Positions 1-8,243 of a stretch of 64,000 nucleotides of DNA are shown piece after piece. The stretch's first letter is position 1. Each line of letters starts with the position of its first letter. The DNA is from an uncultured Slackia sp. (GTDB lineage Bacteria > Actinomycetota > Coriobacteriia > Coriobacteriales > Eggerthellaceae). The notes below the pieces were generated by a model that saw only the letters and a program-made list of their open reading frames with translations, was not told where the DNA came from and did not search any database. The translations under genes and the position numbers were made by a program. The stretch spans positions 1 to 64,000 of the forward strand of contig CAKUIK010000006.1 in assembly GCA_934661005.1 (NCBI GenBank), written 5' to 3'.

Positions 1-441
1 ATCGCCGAGAACGCGGCCGAGCTCAAGGCCGCCACGATTGAGATATCCGCCCTGCTCGAGCAAGACGAGACCTACCGACGCCTGCTCACCATCCCCGGAA
101 TAGGGCCGAAAACGGCGTCCGAACTGGCGATTTCCATAGACATCGACGATTTTCCGAGCCATGACAGGCTGGCATCGTATTGCGGGCTGGCGCCGCGCAA
201 CCGCCAATCGGGCACGTCCGCGTCGTCGGTGTCGGCGTCCAGGCAGGGCAACAAGCGCCTGAAGAACCTCCTCATATTCTCGTGCAACTGCCTCGCCCGT
301 ACCGACGGGCGGTGGGGCGAGTACTACGCCCGCTGCCGCGACCGCGGCATGCCGCACGGCAAGGCGCTCAAGGCCGTCGCGAGAAAGCGGCTGAAGGTGA
401 TCTACGCCGTCATGAGGGACAAGGTTCCTTACGTCGCGTAA
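1..441 (+). CDS. IS110-family transposase, C-terminal part (cut by window edge)
   Basis: The reading frame is open from base 1 to the stop at 439-441 and gives the last 146 residues of an IS110-type transposase. The visible part holds the helix-hairpin-helix-like stretch 'LLTIPGIGPKTASELA' (about residues 28-43) and the transposase_20 signature 'LASYCGLAPRNRQSG', followed by 'QGNKRLKNLL' and a basic C-terminus. This domain supplies the C-terminal catalytic Ser in the family. The N-terminal RuvC-like DEDD domain lies outside the window, so intactness cannot be judged. It is one of few plus-strand genes here. The family assignment is confident; whether the copy is active is unknown. Confidence 0.88.
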   Translation: MAENAAELKAATIEISALLEQDETYRRLLTIPGIGPKTASELAISIDIDDFPSHDRLASYCGLAPRNRQSGTSASSVSASRQGNKRLKNLLIFSCNCLARTDGRWGEYYARCRDRGMPHGKALKAVARKRLKVIYAVMRDKVPYVA

Positions 442-545
442 AAGTTCCGCAGCGTAACGTTGGTACGCAGCCCGCCGGGGCTTGCGTGAGCTTGCTCAAA
501 TTCCGCGCCCTATCGAAGGATTGAGGGTTGACGAAACTATAGGAA
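1..545 (+). mobile_element. Right part of an IS110-group insertion sequence
   Basis: The transposase tail is followed by about 100 non-coding bases containing TTGACG at 528-533. IS110 elements lack long terminal inverted repeats, so the exact end cannot be fixed here; the limit given is a guess a few bases past the TTGACG. In this family a -35 element in the right end joins a -10 in the left end when the circular form arises, and the hexamer fits that role. Confidence 0.5.
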
Positions 546-633
546 CACCCCCATGCGCGCCCTTCGGCACGGGGAGACTGGCGCTGCGATATTTTCGCAA
601 ACGACGTCGTAAACCGTAAGCATGAGCTGCACG

Positions 634-771
634 CCCAGCGGCGGAGCGCCCTTTCAGGGCGTCGGTGTTCAAACATGATCTTCATTCAATATGAAACACC
701 GCCAGCGAGGCGCATAGCGAGCATCGCGAGCGGTAGCCGAGCGTGCCCCGAAAGGGCGCTCCGCCGCTGGG
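634..771. repeat. Structured intergenic repeat, family 1, copy D
   Basis: A perfect 22-bp inverted repeat (634-655 against 750-771) encloses a core of about 75 bases. The core (660-736) aligns with copy C at 25406-25488: both read GTCGGTGYTCAAAC, then a TTCATT-rich loop, then RCACCGCCAG and GCATAG...GGTAG. An inner stem pairs CGGTGTT with the following AACACCG. The outer arms of the two copies are unrelated in sequence although both are long perfect stems. It lies between the IS110 end and the terminator of the FAD gene ending at 836. Confidence 0.7.
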
Positions 772-796
772 AGTGCAGCGCGGGGTACATTAAGAC

Positions 797-830
797 GAAA
801 AAAGGACGGCCCTTGCGAGCCGTCCTTTTC
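797..830 (-). terminator. Rho-independent terminator of the 836-4498 operon
   Basis: On the minus strand, AAGGACGGC, a short loop and GCCGTCCTT are followed by a run of six T. It begins about 6 bases after the stop of the FAD-dependent protein. Confidence 0.85.
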
Positions 831-835
831 ATTTT

Positions 836-2581
836 TTATTCGTAGGAAGCAATGATTGCTTCCGCCACGCGAAGGCCGTCGACTGCGGCGCTCATGATGC
901 CGCCCGCATAACCCGCGCCTTCACCGCATGGATAGAAGCCGCCCGCAAGAGGCTCGCCTTCCGCCGTGCGCGAAGCCGCCGCGACTGCATCATCTGCGAT
1001 TTTCAAACCGCAATCGGTCGTTTGCGAGAACAACGCCTGGCACGTGGCCTTATCGCGCACGATGCGCACGGGGCTCGAGCTGCGCGTTTCGACGCCCGTA
1101 AGCACCGCATTCGGGTCGCTGAAGCCTCGAATTCGTCCATTGAACAGGGGAATCGCCGCATGAAGCGAGCGCGCCACAAATGGCGGAAGCACCTTGTTCA
1201 AGTCGACCCACTCAACGCCGCGCGCATACGTGGGTTCGACCTCAAGCCTCGATTGGCGTTCGCTCTGGCTGCGGTTGAACTTACCGGCCGAAGCCATGAA
1301 ATCGCTCACACGCTGCGCTGGAGCTTTGTAGCTTTCGCCCGCCGAGCGATACGCTGCCGTTTCCATGCGTCGCTGCAACTTCACGCCCGCCAACACGTCA
1401 TCGCCGCGCAAGTCACGATCTTCGACGTTCACGAGCAGCGCTGCATTCGCGTTGCGGCCGTTACGCGCGTGGCGGCTTGCTCCATTCACCACAACGCCGC
1501 CCAGCTCAGACGCCGAGCACATAACCTCGCCTCCGGGGCACATGCAGAACGTGTACACGCTGCGATCGTTGCGCAAATGCACCGCCATTTTGTAGTCGGC
1601 CGCGCCAAGCGCCGGATGTCCCGCCGCGTTGCCGTACTGCGCCTTATCAATGAGCTTCTGAGGATGCTCGATTCGCACGCCCACCGCGAACGGCTTGCGC
1701 TCCATGAGCAAGCCCGCGTTGCGCACGCGCTCGAACACGTCGCGAGCCGAATGGCCGCATGCAAGAACCACGTCGCTTGCCGCCAAGGTGAATTTCTCGC
1801 GCGTGCCGTCTTCTTGGCGCTGAGAGCCTCGCACAGCAACAATGCGTCCGCCCTCGAATTCCATGCCTTCAAAACGCGCGCCGAAGCGCACCTCGCCGCC
1901 CCACGCGATAATCTGCTCGCGCATGGTTTTCACAACATTGACCAGCTTGTCGGTGCCAATGTGAGGCTTGCCTTCCCAAAGGATTTCTTCAGGGGCGCCC
2001 GCCTGAGCGAAAATATGCAGCACGTCGCGGCAACGCGGATTCTTGATGTTCGTGGTGAGCTTGCCGTCGGAAAATGTGCCCGCGCCGCCCTCGCCGAATT
2101 GCACGTTCGATTCGGAGTTCAGGGCGCCGCCTTCTTTGAAGGAATCGACGGAGGCCATGCGCGCGTCAACGTCTTCTCCGCGTTCGAGCACGATGGGCGC
2201 CGCACCCGACTTCGCGAGAGCCCACGCCGCAAACAGGCCAGCCGGCCCCATGCCCACCACAATGGGGCGAGCGTCGCCGCCAAGCCATTCGCTAACATGG
2301 TAACCCTCGTAGGGAATGTAGCGCTTCACCTGGATCTTCGTCTTCGTACGCTTCCCCACCAGGGCTTCTTCGATTTCGGAATCGGCGACCTCGAAAATGA
2401 ACGACGCCGTGAAATGCACGTCGTTCTTACGACGAGCATCAACCGAGAGCTTCGAAAACTTCCACGACGTGATATCGGCATACCGAATACCCAGCGCATG
2501 AGCGAGCTCGGCTTGCGCCATGCCGGCGCAACTTGGAAGCGCCGCGTCGAGCGGCAGGTATACATTGCTTGCTTCGAGCAT
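836..2581 (-). CDS. FAD-dependent dehydrogenase-like protein (COG2509 type)
   Basis: A 581-residue NAD(P)/FAD-dependent oxidoreductase of the uncharacterised COG2509 family. An N-terminal domain of about 100 residues precedes the dinucleotide-binding motif 'VVGMGPAGLFAAWALAKSG', and a second FAD contact region 'PCGEGAGYAGGIMSAAVDG' lies near the C-terminus. Length and order of parts match the family (500-580 residues). The start is supported by GGAAGGTAACCG just before ATG; this ribosome site overlaps the stop of the upstream gene, so the two are probably translationally coupled. It is the last gene of a three-gene operon. Substrate and electron partner are unknown; the family is soluble and cytoplasmic. 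Confidence 0.85.
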   Translation of the reverse strand: MLEASNVYLPLDAALPSCAGMAQAELAHALGIRYADITSWKFSKLSVDARRKNDVHFTASFIFEVADSEIEEALVGKRTKTKIQVKRYIPYEGYHVSEWLGGDARPIVVGMGPAGLFAAWALAKSGAAPIVLERGEDVDARMASVDSFKEGGALNSESNVQFGEGGAGTFSDGKLTTNIKNPRCRDVLHIFAQAGAPEEILWEGKPHIGTDKLVNVVKTMREQIIAWGGEVRFGARFEGMEFEGGRIVAVRGSQRQEDGTREKFTLAASDVVLACGHSARDVFERVRNAGLLMERKPFAVGVRIEHPQKLIDKAQYGNAAGHPALGAADYKMAVHLRNDRSVYTFCMCPGGEVMCSASELGGVVVNGASRHARNGRNANAALLVNVEDRDLRGDDVLAGVKLQRRMETAAYRSAGESYKAPAQRVSDFMASAGKFNRSQSERQSRLEVEPTYARGVEWVDLNKVLPPFVARSLHAAIPLFNGRIRGFSDPNAVLTGVETRSSSPVRIVRDKATCQALFSQTTDCGLKIADDAVAAASRTAEGEPLAGGFYPCGEGAGYAGGIMSAAVDGLRVAEAIIASYE

Positions 2582-2584
2582 CGG

Positions 2585-4189
2585 TTACCTTCCTAAATTC
2601 AGCTTGGGGCGGCCATTGGGGCCCTTGCCGCCATTGTTACCGCCCTTCGCGCCGCCGCGCTGGCCGCCCTTGCCATATGAGCCGCCCGCGGTTGACTGCG
2701 CTTTTCCATTGCGATTGTCGCGTCCATCGCCACCTCGAGCGTTTGATGAGCCGCGAGATGCGCCGTCATGCTTCTTCTCGCTGCCGCGCACGCCTTCGCC
2801 ACGCTTTTCCGTTGCATGAAAGCCGCCTTTGCCGGCCGAACGCTGGCCGCGCGAACGCTGATCGCGGCCGCCTTCGCACCCCGAAAGCGACGAACGGCGG
2901 GCGCGCTCGGCCAGCCCTTCGACCGAACCAAGTGAAAGGCCCTCGAACGCACCGCTGGGAGCATCTTCGACATGGGCCGCGGAAGCGCCCGCGAGCAGGC
3001 CGCTTGTCCAAGCCCAATGCAAATTGTAACCGCCACAACGTCCGTCGATGTCGAGCGCCTCGCCGCACGCGAAAAGCCCCGCATGCCCACGGCACTCAAA
3101 CGTGTGCGCATCAAAGCATTCCGTCGCAAAACCGCCGCGCGTGACCTGCGCTTGCTTGGGATCGGCAATGCCGCGCACGGAAAGCCCAAACGACTCAGAG
3201 ACCATGGCCAAAACCACGGCTTCCTGCTCGGCAATGATGGGCTCATCGGGATTCAAGCCGCCCGCGACCACCACCGCGCGAGCCACGCGAGAAGGCAGAA
3301 GGCCGCTCATCACTTCGGCAGCCGTACGGCTCGGATGCGCCATAGACTGCTCCCAAATGAAATCGACCTTATCTTGCGGCTCCATGTCGGGCAGAAGGTC
3401 GAGGAACACCATTTGGCCAGGCTCAACGTAGCGAGACATATCGAACACGGCAATGCCGGAAATGCCCCAATCGCGGAACAGCACCTCGCCGCGCTCCTCG
3501 GGGCCCGAATAGCTCGCCTCGAATTCAGGATCGACCACATCGAGCCACGCGTCGCGCAAATCTTCGGGTTCTTCGTCAAGATACACGCGGGCACGAACGC
3601 GAATGCCCGAAAGCGCCTTGATATTCGTCGTATCGGTCTTCAGCGCAGCGAGTACCGGCGAGCACGCATGGAATGCGACATCGCTCGGCAAAAGCGCGCG
3701 CGACGGATTGCCGCCCACGGCGCACACCACCGCGTCAAAGCCCTCAACGGTGTCGTCGGCGAAGGCAACCGCCCATCCGCCGCTCGAAAGCGGCGCGACC
3801 GCGCGAACCTCGCGGTCGCAATGCTCAACGACGCCGGCTTCCTTCATGCCCAAACGCAACATGTCGAGAACCGTTGCGGCCTTATTGCTGTACGGGTAAA
3901 TGCGTCCCTCGTCTTCCTCAAACGCGAGCACGCCCAAATCTTCAAAGAACGCCATGACCGATTCGGGCGGAAGCACATTCATGGCTTCCTGCACGAATTC
4001 GGGATCGTTGTAATCGGAACTCATGATGTCGGTGTTGCTCATATTGCACCGGCCATTGCCCGTTACGAGCAGCTTCTTTCCAACGCGATCGGCGCGCTCG
4101 AACACATGAGCCTCAGCACCTTCTCGAGCTGCAGCAATGGCGCACGCCATGCCCGACGCGCCGCCACCGATGATTGCCACTTTCGGCAT
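2585..4189 (-). CDS. HI0933-like flavoprotein with long Gly/Ser/basic tail
   Basis: A 534-residue protein of the HI0933/YhiN flavoprotein family. The N-terminus 'MPKVAIIGGGASGMACAIAAA' is the Rossmann FAD motif, 'GKKLLVTGNGRCNMSN' is the family signature, and 'DIDGRCGGYNLHWAWTSG' closes the FAD domain. Typical members end there at about 400-420 residues. This one adds roughly 110 residues rich in Gly, Ser, Lys and Arg ending 'GRPKLNLGR', probably disordered and able to bind RNA or other polyanions (inference). The start has GAGGTTAG ahead of ATG. It sits three bases from its downstream neighbour and is preceded closely by the Cys-rich gene. Function of the family is not settled. Confidence 0.85.
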   Translation of the reverse strand: MPKVAIIGGGASGMACAIAAAREGAEAHVFERADRVGKKLLVTGNGRCNMSNTDIMSSDYNDPEFVQEAMNVLPPESVMAFFEDLGVLAFEEDEGRIYPYSNKAATVLDMLRLGMKEAGVVEHCDREVRAVAPLSSGGWAVAFADDTVEGFDAVVCAVGGNPSRALLPSDVAFHACSPVLAALKTDTTNIKALSGIRVRARVYLDEEPEDLRDAWLDVVDPEFEASYSGPEERGEVLFRDWGISGIAVFDMSRYVEPGQMVFLDLLPDMEPQDKVDFIWEQSMAHPSRTAAEVMSGLLPSRVARAVVVAGGLNPDEPIIAEQEAVVLAMVSESFGLSVRGIADPKQAQVTRGGFATECFDAHTFECRGHAGLFACGEALDIDGRCGGYNLHWAWTSGLLAGASAAHVEDAPSGAFEGLSLGSVEGLAERARRSSLSGCEGGRDQRSRGQRSAGKGGFHATEKRGEGVRGSEKKHDGASRGSSNARGGDGRDNRNGKAQSTAGGSYGKGGQRGGAKGGNNGGKGPNGRPKLNLGR

Positions 4190-4192
4190 ACA

Positions 4193-4498
4193 CTAACCTC
4201 GCTTCACAGCATAAGGGCGCGCATCGATGATCTCGCGCGCTTTGATTGATTCAGGAGAGCCGACCTTTGGGCCATGCGCGATGAAGAACTTGCACGTCAG
4301 GCAGAATTCCTTCACCACGACTTCGCGGTCGACATCGGGATTTTCGAGCATATCGAGCCCCCATGCGGTTTCGTGGGTGGGACGATCGCACACCGCGAAT
4401 TTGCAGTCGCCCGGACAACGCTCGCCCGGAACGTTATGCGGACAACGGCTCGCCATTTCCTCGTCGCAGCCGCGCGTCTCCCAACAATGCAACGCCAT
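4193..4498 (-). CDS. Small Cys-rich 'CWE' protein
   Basis: About 101 residues, starting 'MALHCWETRGCDEEMASRCP'. It has many cysteines in CxC/CxxC-like spacing, including 'CPGDCKFAVC' and 'CLTCKFF', suggesting a metal or Fe-S site. The opening CWE...C pattern is reminiscent of two-CW-type domains, but no function is recognised. An ATG 87 bases upstream also opens the frame; this start is preferred because AAGAAGGGGG lies just before it while the longer one has no ribosome site and adds basic, unconserved-looking residues. It is the first gene of the operon with the two FAD proteins, so it may be their redox or regulatory partner (inference). Confidence 0.7.
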   Translation of the reverse strand: MALHCWETRGCDEEMASRCPHNVPGERCPGDCKFAVCDRPTHETAWGLDMLENPDVDREVVVKEFCLTCKFFIAHGPKVGSPESIKAREIIDARPYAVKRG

Positions 4499-4592
4499 TT
4501 CGGCCCCCTTCTTTACCATAAGCGGCCTATGCCGCCGATTCTTCTGCCGCTTATTTTCCCAGATAGCGCGAGGCGATACGCCCACGCGCCAC

Positions 4593-4628
4593 TAAAAACA
4601 ACGGAAGGCCACCATACGGTGGCCTTCC
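4593..4628 (-). terminator. Terminator downstream of the NifU-like gene
   Basis: An 11-bp perfect stem (4603-4613 with 4618-4628) with a 4-base loop is followed on the minus strand by GTTGTTTTT. It lies past the family-1 repeat, about 160 bases after the NifU-like stop. Confidence 0.85.
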
Positions 4629-4655
4629 GAAGGAAAAACCCTGCTTTCGCACCAA

Positions 4656-4765
4656 AAGTCAGCGAGCATAGGTTCTAGGCGAATGCGATTCAAAAGAAAG
4701 CACGGCAGCGCAAATTCGGTACGCGAGCCGCAGCTTGAACCCAAAACGTGCCGCTAGAACTCAAC
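4656..4765. repeat. Structured intergenic repeat, family 1, copy A
   Basis: It begins AAGTCAGCGAGC (GTCAGCGAGC at 4658-4667) and continues with GGTTCTAGGCGAATGC, aligning with copy B at 18063 through the shared TTCGGTACGCGAGCC block. GTTCTAG near 4672 pairs with CTAGAAC near 4754. It lies between the NifU-like stop and its terminator, so it is probably transcribed as 3' UTR. Confidence 0.55.
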
Positions 4766-4791
4766 GCAACGTCGGCAGTGCGTGGCCGCCG

Positions 4792-5022
4792 TTAAGCAGA
4801 CACAACCTTGGTGATGCCGGGAATGTGCTCTTTCAGAATGCGCTCAACGCCATTGGCGAGCGTCATCTGGCTCATGGGGCAACCGTTGCACGCGCCATGC
4901 AGCTGAACAGTAACGACGCCGTCTTCGTCAACGTCGACCAGCTGAACGTCGCCGCCGTCGGCCTGAAGGGCCGGGCGAATAAGGTCGAGCACGCGGCTGA
5001 CTTGGTCTTTATCGATAGCCAT
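4792..5022 (-). CDS. NifU C-terminal-domain Fe-S scaffold
   Basis: A 76-residue stand-alone NifU C-terminal (Nfu) domain. The family motif 'GACNGCPMS' provides Cys45 and Cys48, which hold a bridging 4Fe-4S cluster between two monomers in characterised Nfu proteins. The body 'LDLIRPALQADGGDVQLVDV' is typical. Actinobacterial and firmicute genomes often carry such a short Nfu rather than the three-domain NifU. It probably delivers clusters to the many Fe-S enzymes encoded nearby (inference). Monocistronic: own terminator downstream and no close upstream gene in the same transcript. Confidence 0.9.
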   Translation of the reverse strand: MAIDKDQVSRVLDLIRPALQADGGDVQLVDVDEDGVVTVQLHGACNGCPMSQMTLANGVERILKEHIPGITKVVSA

Positions 5023-5140
5023 AGTAAGCTCCTCACATCGAATGTTCTTGTCTGCGCCATTGTATCGTAAGACGCCAAGGGGCTCGGCACGAAACGCCTT
5101 TTTGCCCGCTTTTCTTCTTCAGGCCAAACCGCGCGACGCG

Positions 5141-5521
5141 CTACAGCTCCTTCACCCAAAGGCCATGCAGGTTGCAATGCTCGTACACTTTGACGGGCGC
5201 ATCGCCTTCGGCAATCGCAAACGTCGCAACGGGCTTGTCAGCCGGCGTAAGAGGCGCGACCTGATACCCTTTTTCGGTCACGAGCACAATGAGCTGAATG
5301 TAATGGGCATCCATCATCGGGTGTTCAACTTCGCCCACCTGCACATGCACGCTCGAGCCCTCGACCGTCACGGCCGGCACGTGCTTCTCAAACGCGCCGT
5401 CGACGGCGCCGGCAACCAACTCTTCCATCGGCTCGCCGCAGCACACCAGAGGCACGCCGGAATCGACAACCTTAATCACGATGTTTCCGCAATGCGCGCA
5501 CTTGTACAGTTTGATGTCCAT
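5141..5521 (-). CDS. Desulfoferrodoxin (class I superoxide reductase)
   Basis: 126 residues in two parts. The N-terminal desulforedoxin domain has four rubredoxin-like ligands, Cys8, Cys11 and the pair Cys27-Cys28. The catalytic neelaredoxin domain follows with iron ligands His47, His67, His73, Cys116 and His119 ('EHCNLHGLW'). Such enzymes reduce superoxide to peroxide without making oxygen, a standard oxidative defence of anaerobes. The frame opens 22 codons earlier, but AAAAAGGGGGAG sits just before this ATG and the family begins here, so the short start is chosen. Monocistronic by spacing. Both metal sites are complete, so full activity is expected. Confidence 0.92.
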   Translation of the reverse strand: MDIKLYKCAHCGNIVIKVVDSGVPLVCCGEPMEELVAGAVDGAFEKHVPAVTVEGSSVHVQVGEVEHPMMDAHYIQLIVLVTEKGYQVAPLTPADKPVATFAIAEGDAPVKVYEHCNLHGLWVKEL

Positions 5522-5689
5522 GACTCCCCCTTTTTCCGAAATGGATTCCGATTCGCACCGCCTAAAAGGCAGCCCGAATATCTCCATTATGCACCTTCGG
5601 AGGACGTTTGCATCGAACCGTTGCCGACCTGGTTCTACACCGCGATTTCAACGTTACACCGTTGGAAATGAGTCCACGGCAATAAGGAC

Positions 5690-6532
5690 TTACAATTGAT
5701 TGTCCTCAGATTCGGGAAGGCCCATTTGCGGCTCCTTCGTTTTCCACGCATACACGAGGAATATAACGCCCGCAATCATAAGCGGAATGGAAAGCGCCTG
5801 CCCCATGGTGAACCAATCGGTTCCTAAAAGGTATCCGATTTGGGCATCGGGCTGGCGGATGAACTCAATCATGAAACGGAACAGGCCATAAAGCAGTAAA
5901 AACGTGCCAAAGAAGGTGCCGCGGGGACGGGCGGGCGTTTTGCGCGAAAGCGCGAACAGGATGATAAACAGCACTACGCCCTCGAGCAGCGCCTCATACA
6001 GCTGCGAAGGGTGACGCGGCATCATGCCCGCCGCTCCGCCGAAAATCACGCCCCAGGGCAAATCGGTGGGCGCGCCCCACAGCTCGCCGTTGATGAAGTT
6101 CGCGCAGCGACCAAAGAACAGGCCAATCGGCACGCCGACAACGCCCATGTCGGCAAGCGTGAGAAACGGGATCTTCGTTATTTTTGCCGCGATAACGCCG
6201 CCGATAATCACGCCCACGAGCCCGCCGTGGAAACTCATGCCGCCTTCGTTGAACGCGAGGATTTTCTCGGGGTGCTGCAGATAATACCCATCGCCATACA
6301 CCAAAACATAGCCCAAACGACCGCCCAGAATCACGCCGAAAATCACGCAGAAGACCACCGTGAAAAACGCGTCATCGTTAATGCGGATCTTCCATCGCTG
6401 GGAAAACTTCGCAATAACAAGGAAGGCGCAGATGAAACCCACAACGTAGGCCAATCCGTACCAGCGAATTTGTAGAGGGCCCAAAGAAAGCGCCACTGGG
6501 TCGATTGCTTGATAGATGTCGTTGAGCGTCAT
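5690..6532 (-). CDS. lgt: Prolipoprotein diacylglyceryl transferase
   Basis: A 280-residue polytopic membrane enzyme that transfers diacylglyceryl from phosphatidylglycerol to the lipobox Cys of prolipoproteins. Family hallmarks are present: 'GGMSFHGGLVG', the signature 'GRCANFINGELWG' with the essential Arg and Asn, and 'HPSQLYEALLEG'. About seven membrane segments are visible. The length is normal. It would act on lipoproteins such as the Tat-exported FAD enzyme encoded at 13.5 kb, which has a lipobox-like Cys. It follows the LCP gene with a strong terminator between, so it is transcribed separately. Confidence 0.95.
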   Translation of the reverse strand: MTLNDIYQAIDPVALSLGPLQIRWYGLAYVVGFICAFLVIAKFSQRWKIRINDDAFFTVVFCVIFGVILGGRLGYVLVYGDGYYLQHPEKILAFNEGGMSFHGGLVGVIIGGVIAAKITKIPFLTLADMGVVGVPIGLFFGRCANFINGELWGAPTDLPWGVIFGGAAGMMPRHPSQLYEALLEGVVLFIILFALSRKTPARPRGTFFGTFLLLYGLFRFMIEFIRQPDAQIGYLLGTDWFTMGQALSIPLMIAGVIFLVYAWKTKEPQMGLPESEDNQL

Positions 6533-6545
6533 GAGCTCCCCTTCT

Positions 6546-6576
6546 AAAAATCCGCCCCGCGCTCGGGCGGGGCGGA
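6546..6576 (-). terminator. Terminator of the murA-LCP operon
   Basis: On the minus strand CCGCCCCGC and GCGGGGCGG form a 9-bp GC stem followed by ATTTTT, between the LCP stop and the lgt start. Confidence 0.88.
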
Positions 6577-6596
6577 ATTGCGTTTTCGTCTCTCAG

Positions 6597-8231
6597 CTAT
6601 GCCGCAGCGCTTGCGGACGCGCTCGAGGCATCGTTCGCATCGGCATCGTAATCATCCGAAGCGCTCGCGCTCGAGCTGTCACGCGCAGCGTTTGACGCGG
6701 TCGATTCCGAAAGCGAGACGATGTTGCCATCTTCATCGACCGTTTCGTTGCGAGCGGCAAGCACCGTGCGCCAGTCCTTGCCAATCACGACGTAGATATT
6801 CGTGTCGAACGAATAGTGGACGGTATCTTGCAACGTGCGGCCAATGCCAAGGGCGGCGACCACGGCGTTCGCGGCGTCTTCCTTGTCGGATTCGCCATAC
6901 ACAACGAGCGTCTCGTCATACACCTGCATCGAAGTGTTGCCCGTATCGGTCACGTTGAACCCAACCTGGCGCAACATATCGGCCGCTTCAGCGGCGGCGC
7001 CCACGACGTCGCCGCCATTGAACACCGACACTGTATAGGAACCCGCATCGATGGACCCAAGCACATCAGCAGCAGCGGCCTGCGGCGTCTCGCCAGCTCG
7101 AATGCGCTCCATCATTTCCGCAATCGCATCGTCAACGGGAACCTGATACGTTTTGCCGCTCGACTGCGCCGAATACGTAGGCAGCGACGCGACCTGCATG
7201 TTCTCGGCAGGAATGGAGCGAATGCTCTCGAGGAACGCGCCTATCGCCTTTACATCCATATCGGTTTGCACAAGATTCGCGAAGCCATCCATGCGCATAA
7301 AGAAGCCGATGCCGCCCTCAATCGACGTGGCCTTTTGCATAAGGCCCGTCGCCACGAGCGCTTGCACCTTGCCACGCGTCTCTTCGGCGTTCACGGCGTA
7401 ATCATCCGCGCGACACGCGAAAACCGCCTGCTCGCCATTCAAAACCTGCTCGCCAGCGGAAAGCGCCATATCGCCTGCCTGGGCATCGGAGATATCTTCT
7501 GGAAGATTCACCTCGACGCCGCCAAGCTCATCGACAAGGTCGGAAAAACTCTGCGCATCAAGCGTCGCGTAATGCGACAGCTTCACGCCGAGCAAACTGT
7601 TCACGGCATTGACCAGGGCCCCATCGCCTTCAGCAGCACGAATTTCGCCCAACGAGGTGCGCGAGGAATTGCTGGTCGACACGCGCGTGTTCGAAGGAAG
7701 TGAAATCGCGTAGGCGGTATTCGCCTCGGGATCGGTGCGCATAACGACAATCGCGTCGGGAGAGGCGCCGTCTTCGCCATCGTCGAAATCGGCGCAAAGC
7801 AGCGAATAGGTTGCCTTGCCCTCGCCCGAATCGGCGACGAGCGCCGATTTCAGCGATGAATCGTCCAGCACGAGGCGCGAGTTGATGCCATTCACGAAAA
7901 CCACCGACGCAACAACGCAGGCGACGATCACGATAAGCACCGCGAGTGCAGCGGCGAGCGCGATTTTACGCCTGCGGCCAATGGCGACATTTCGCTCGAC
8001 ATACGAGCGGCGATTCATGCGGGCCTCATAGGCAAAGCGGTCTTCACGCGTCGTGGTGTTCGGCAGCACCTGATGGATTTCGCCACGCACGGCAGAACGC
8101 GCGTAACGCTGGTTCGCACCCTTGCGATGGCCAACCGAAGGGCGTGGCGCCGACACATGCGTCTCAATCGTCGATTCGCGCACGCGGTCCGACAATCGCT
8201 TGTAGTTGTAGCTCGATGGTTTACGCGACAT
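6597..8231 (-). CDS. LytR-CpsA-Psr (LCP) family protein with LytR_C domain
   Basis: 544 residues. A basic cytoplasmic N-terminus of about 88 residues precedes one membrane segment (about 90-115). The extracellular LCP domain has 'DAIVVMRTDPEANTAYAIS' and the Arg-containing 'SLPSNTRV', as in enzymes that move polymers from lipid carriers onto peptidoglycan or proteins. A LytR_C domain ('VSVFNGGDVVGAAAEAADML') follows, then a low-complexity Ser/Ala/Asp tail. AGGTG precedes the start. It is 12 bases after murA, so wall-precursor synthesis and polymer attachment are co-expressed. The exact polymer is unknown. Confidence 0.88.
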   Translation of the reverse strand: MSRKPSSYNYKRLSDRVRESTIETHVSAPRPSVGHRKGANQRYARSAVRGEIHQVLPNTTTREDRFAYEARMNRRSYVERNVAIGRRRKIALAAALAVLIVIVACVVASVVFVNGINSRLVLDDSSLKSALVADSGEGKATYSLLCADFDDGEDGASPDAIVVMRTDPEANTAYAISLPSNTRVSTSNSSRTSLGEIRAAEGDGALVNAVNSLLGVKLSHYATLDAQSFSDLVDELGGVEVNLPEDISDAQAGDMALSAGEQVLNGEQAVFACRADDYAVNAEETRGKVQALVATGLMQKATSIEGGIGFFMRMDGFANLVQTDMDVKAIGAFLESIRSIPAENMQVASLPTYSAQSSGKTYQVPVDDAIAEMMERIRAGETPQAAAADVLGSIDAGSYTVSVFNGGDVVGAAAEAADMLRQVGFNVTDTGNTSMQVYDETLVVYGESDKEDAANAVVAALGIGRTLQDTVHYSFDTNIYVVIGKDWRTVLAARNETVDEDGNIVSLSESTASNAARDSSSASASDDYDADANDASSASASAAA

Positions 8232-8243
8232 GCAACACCTGCG

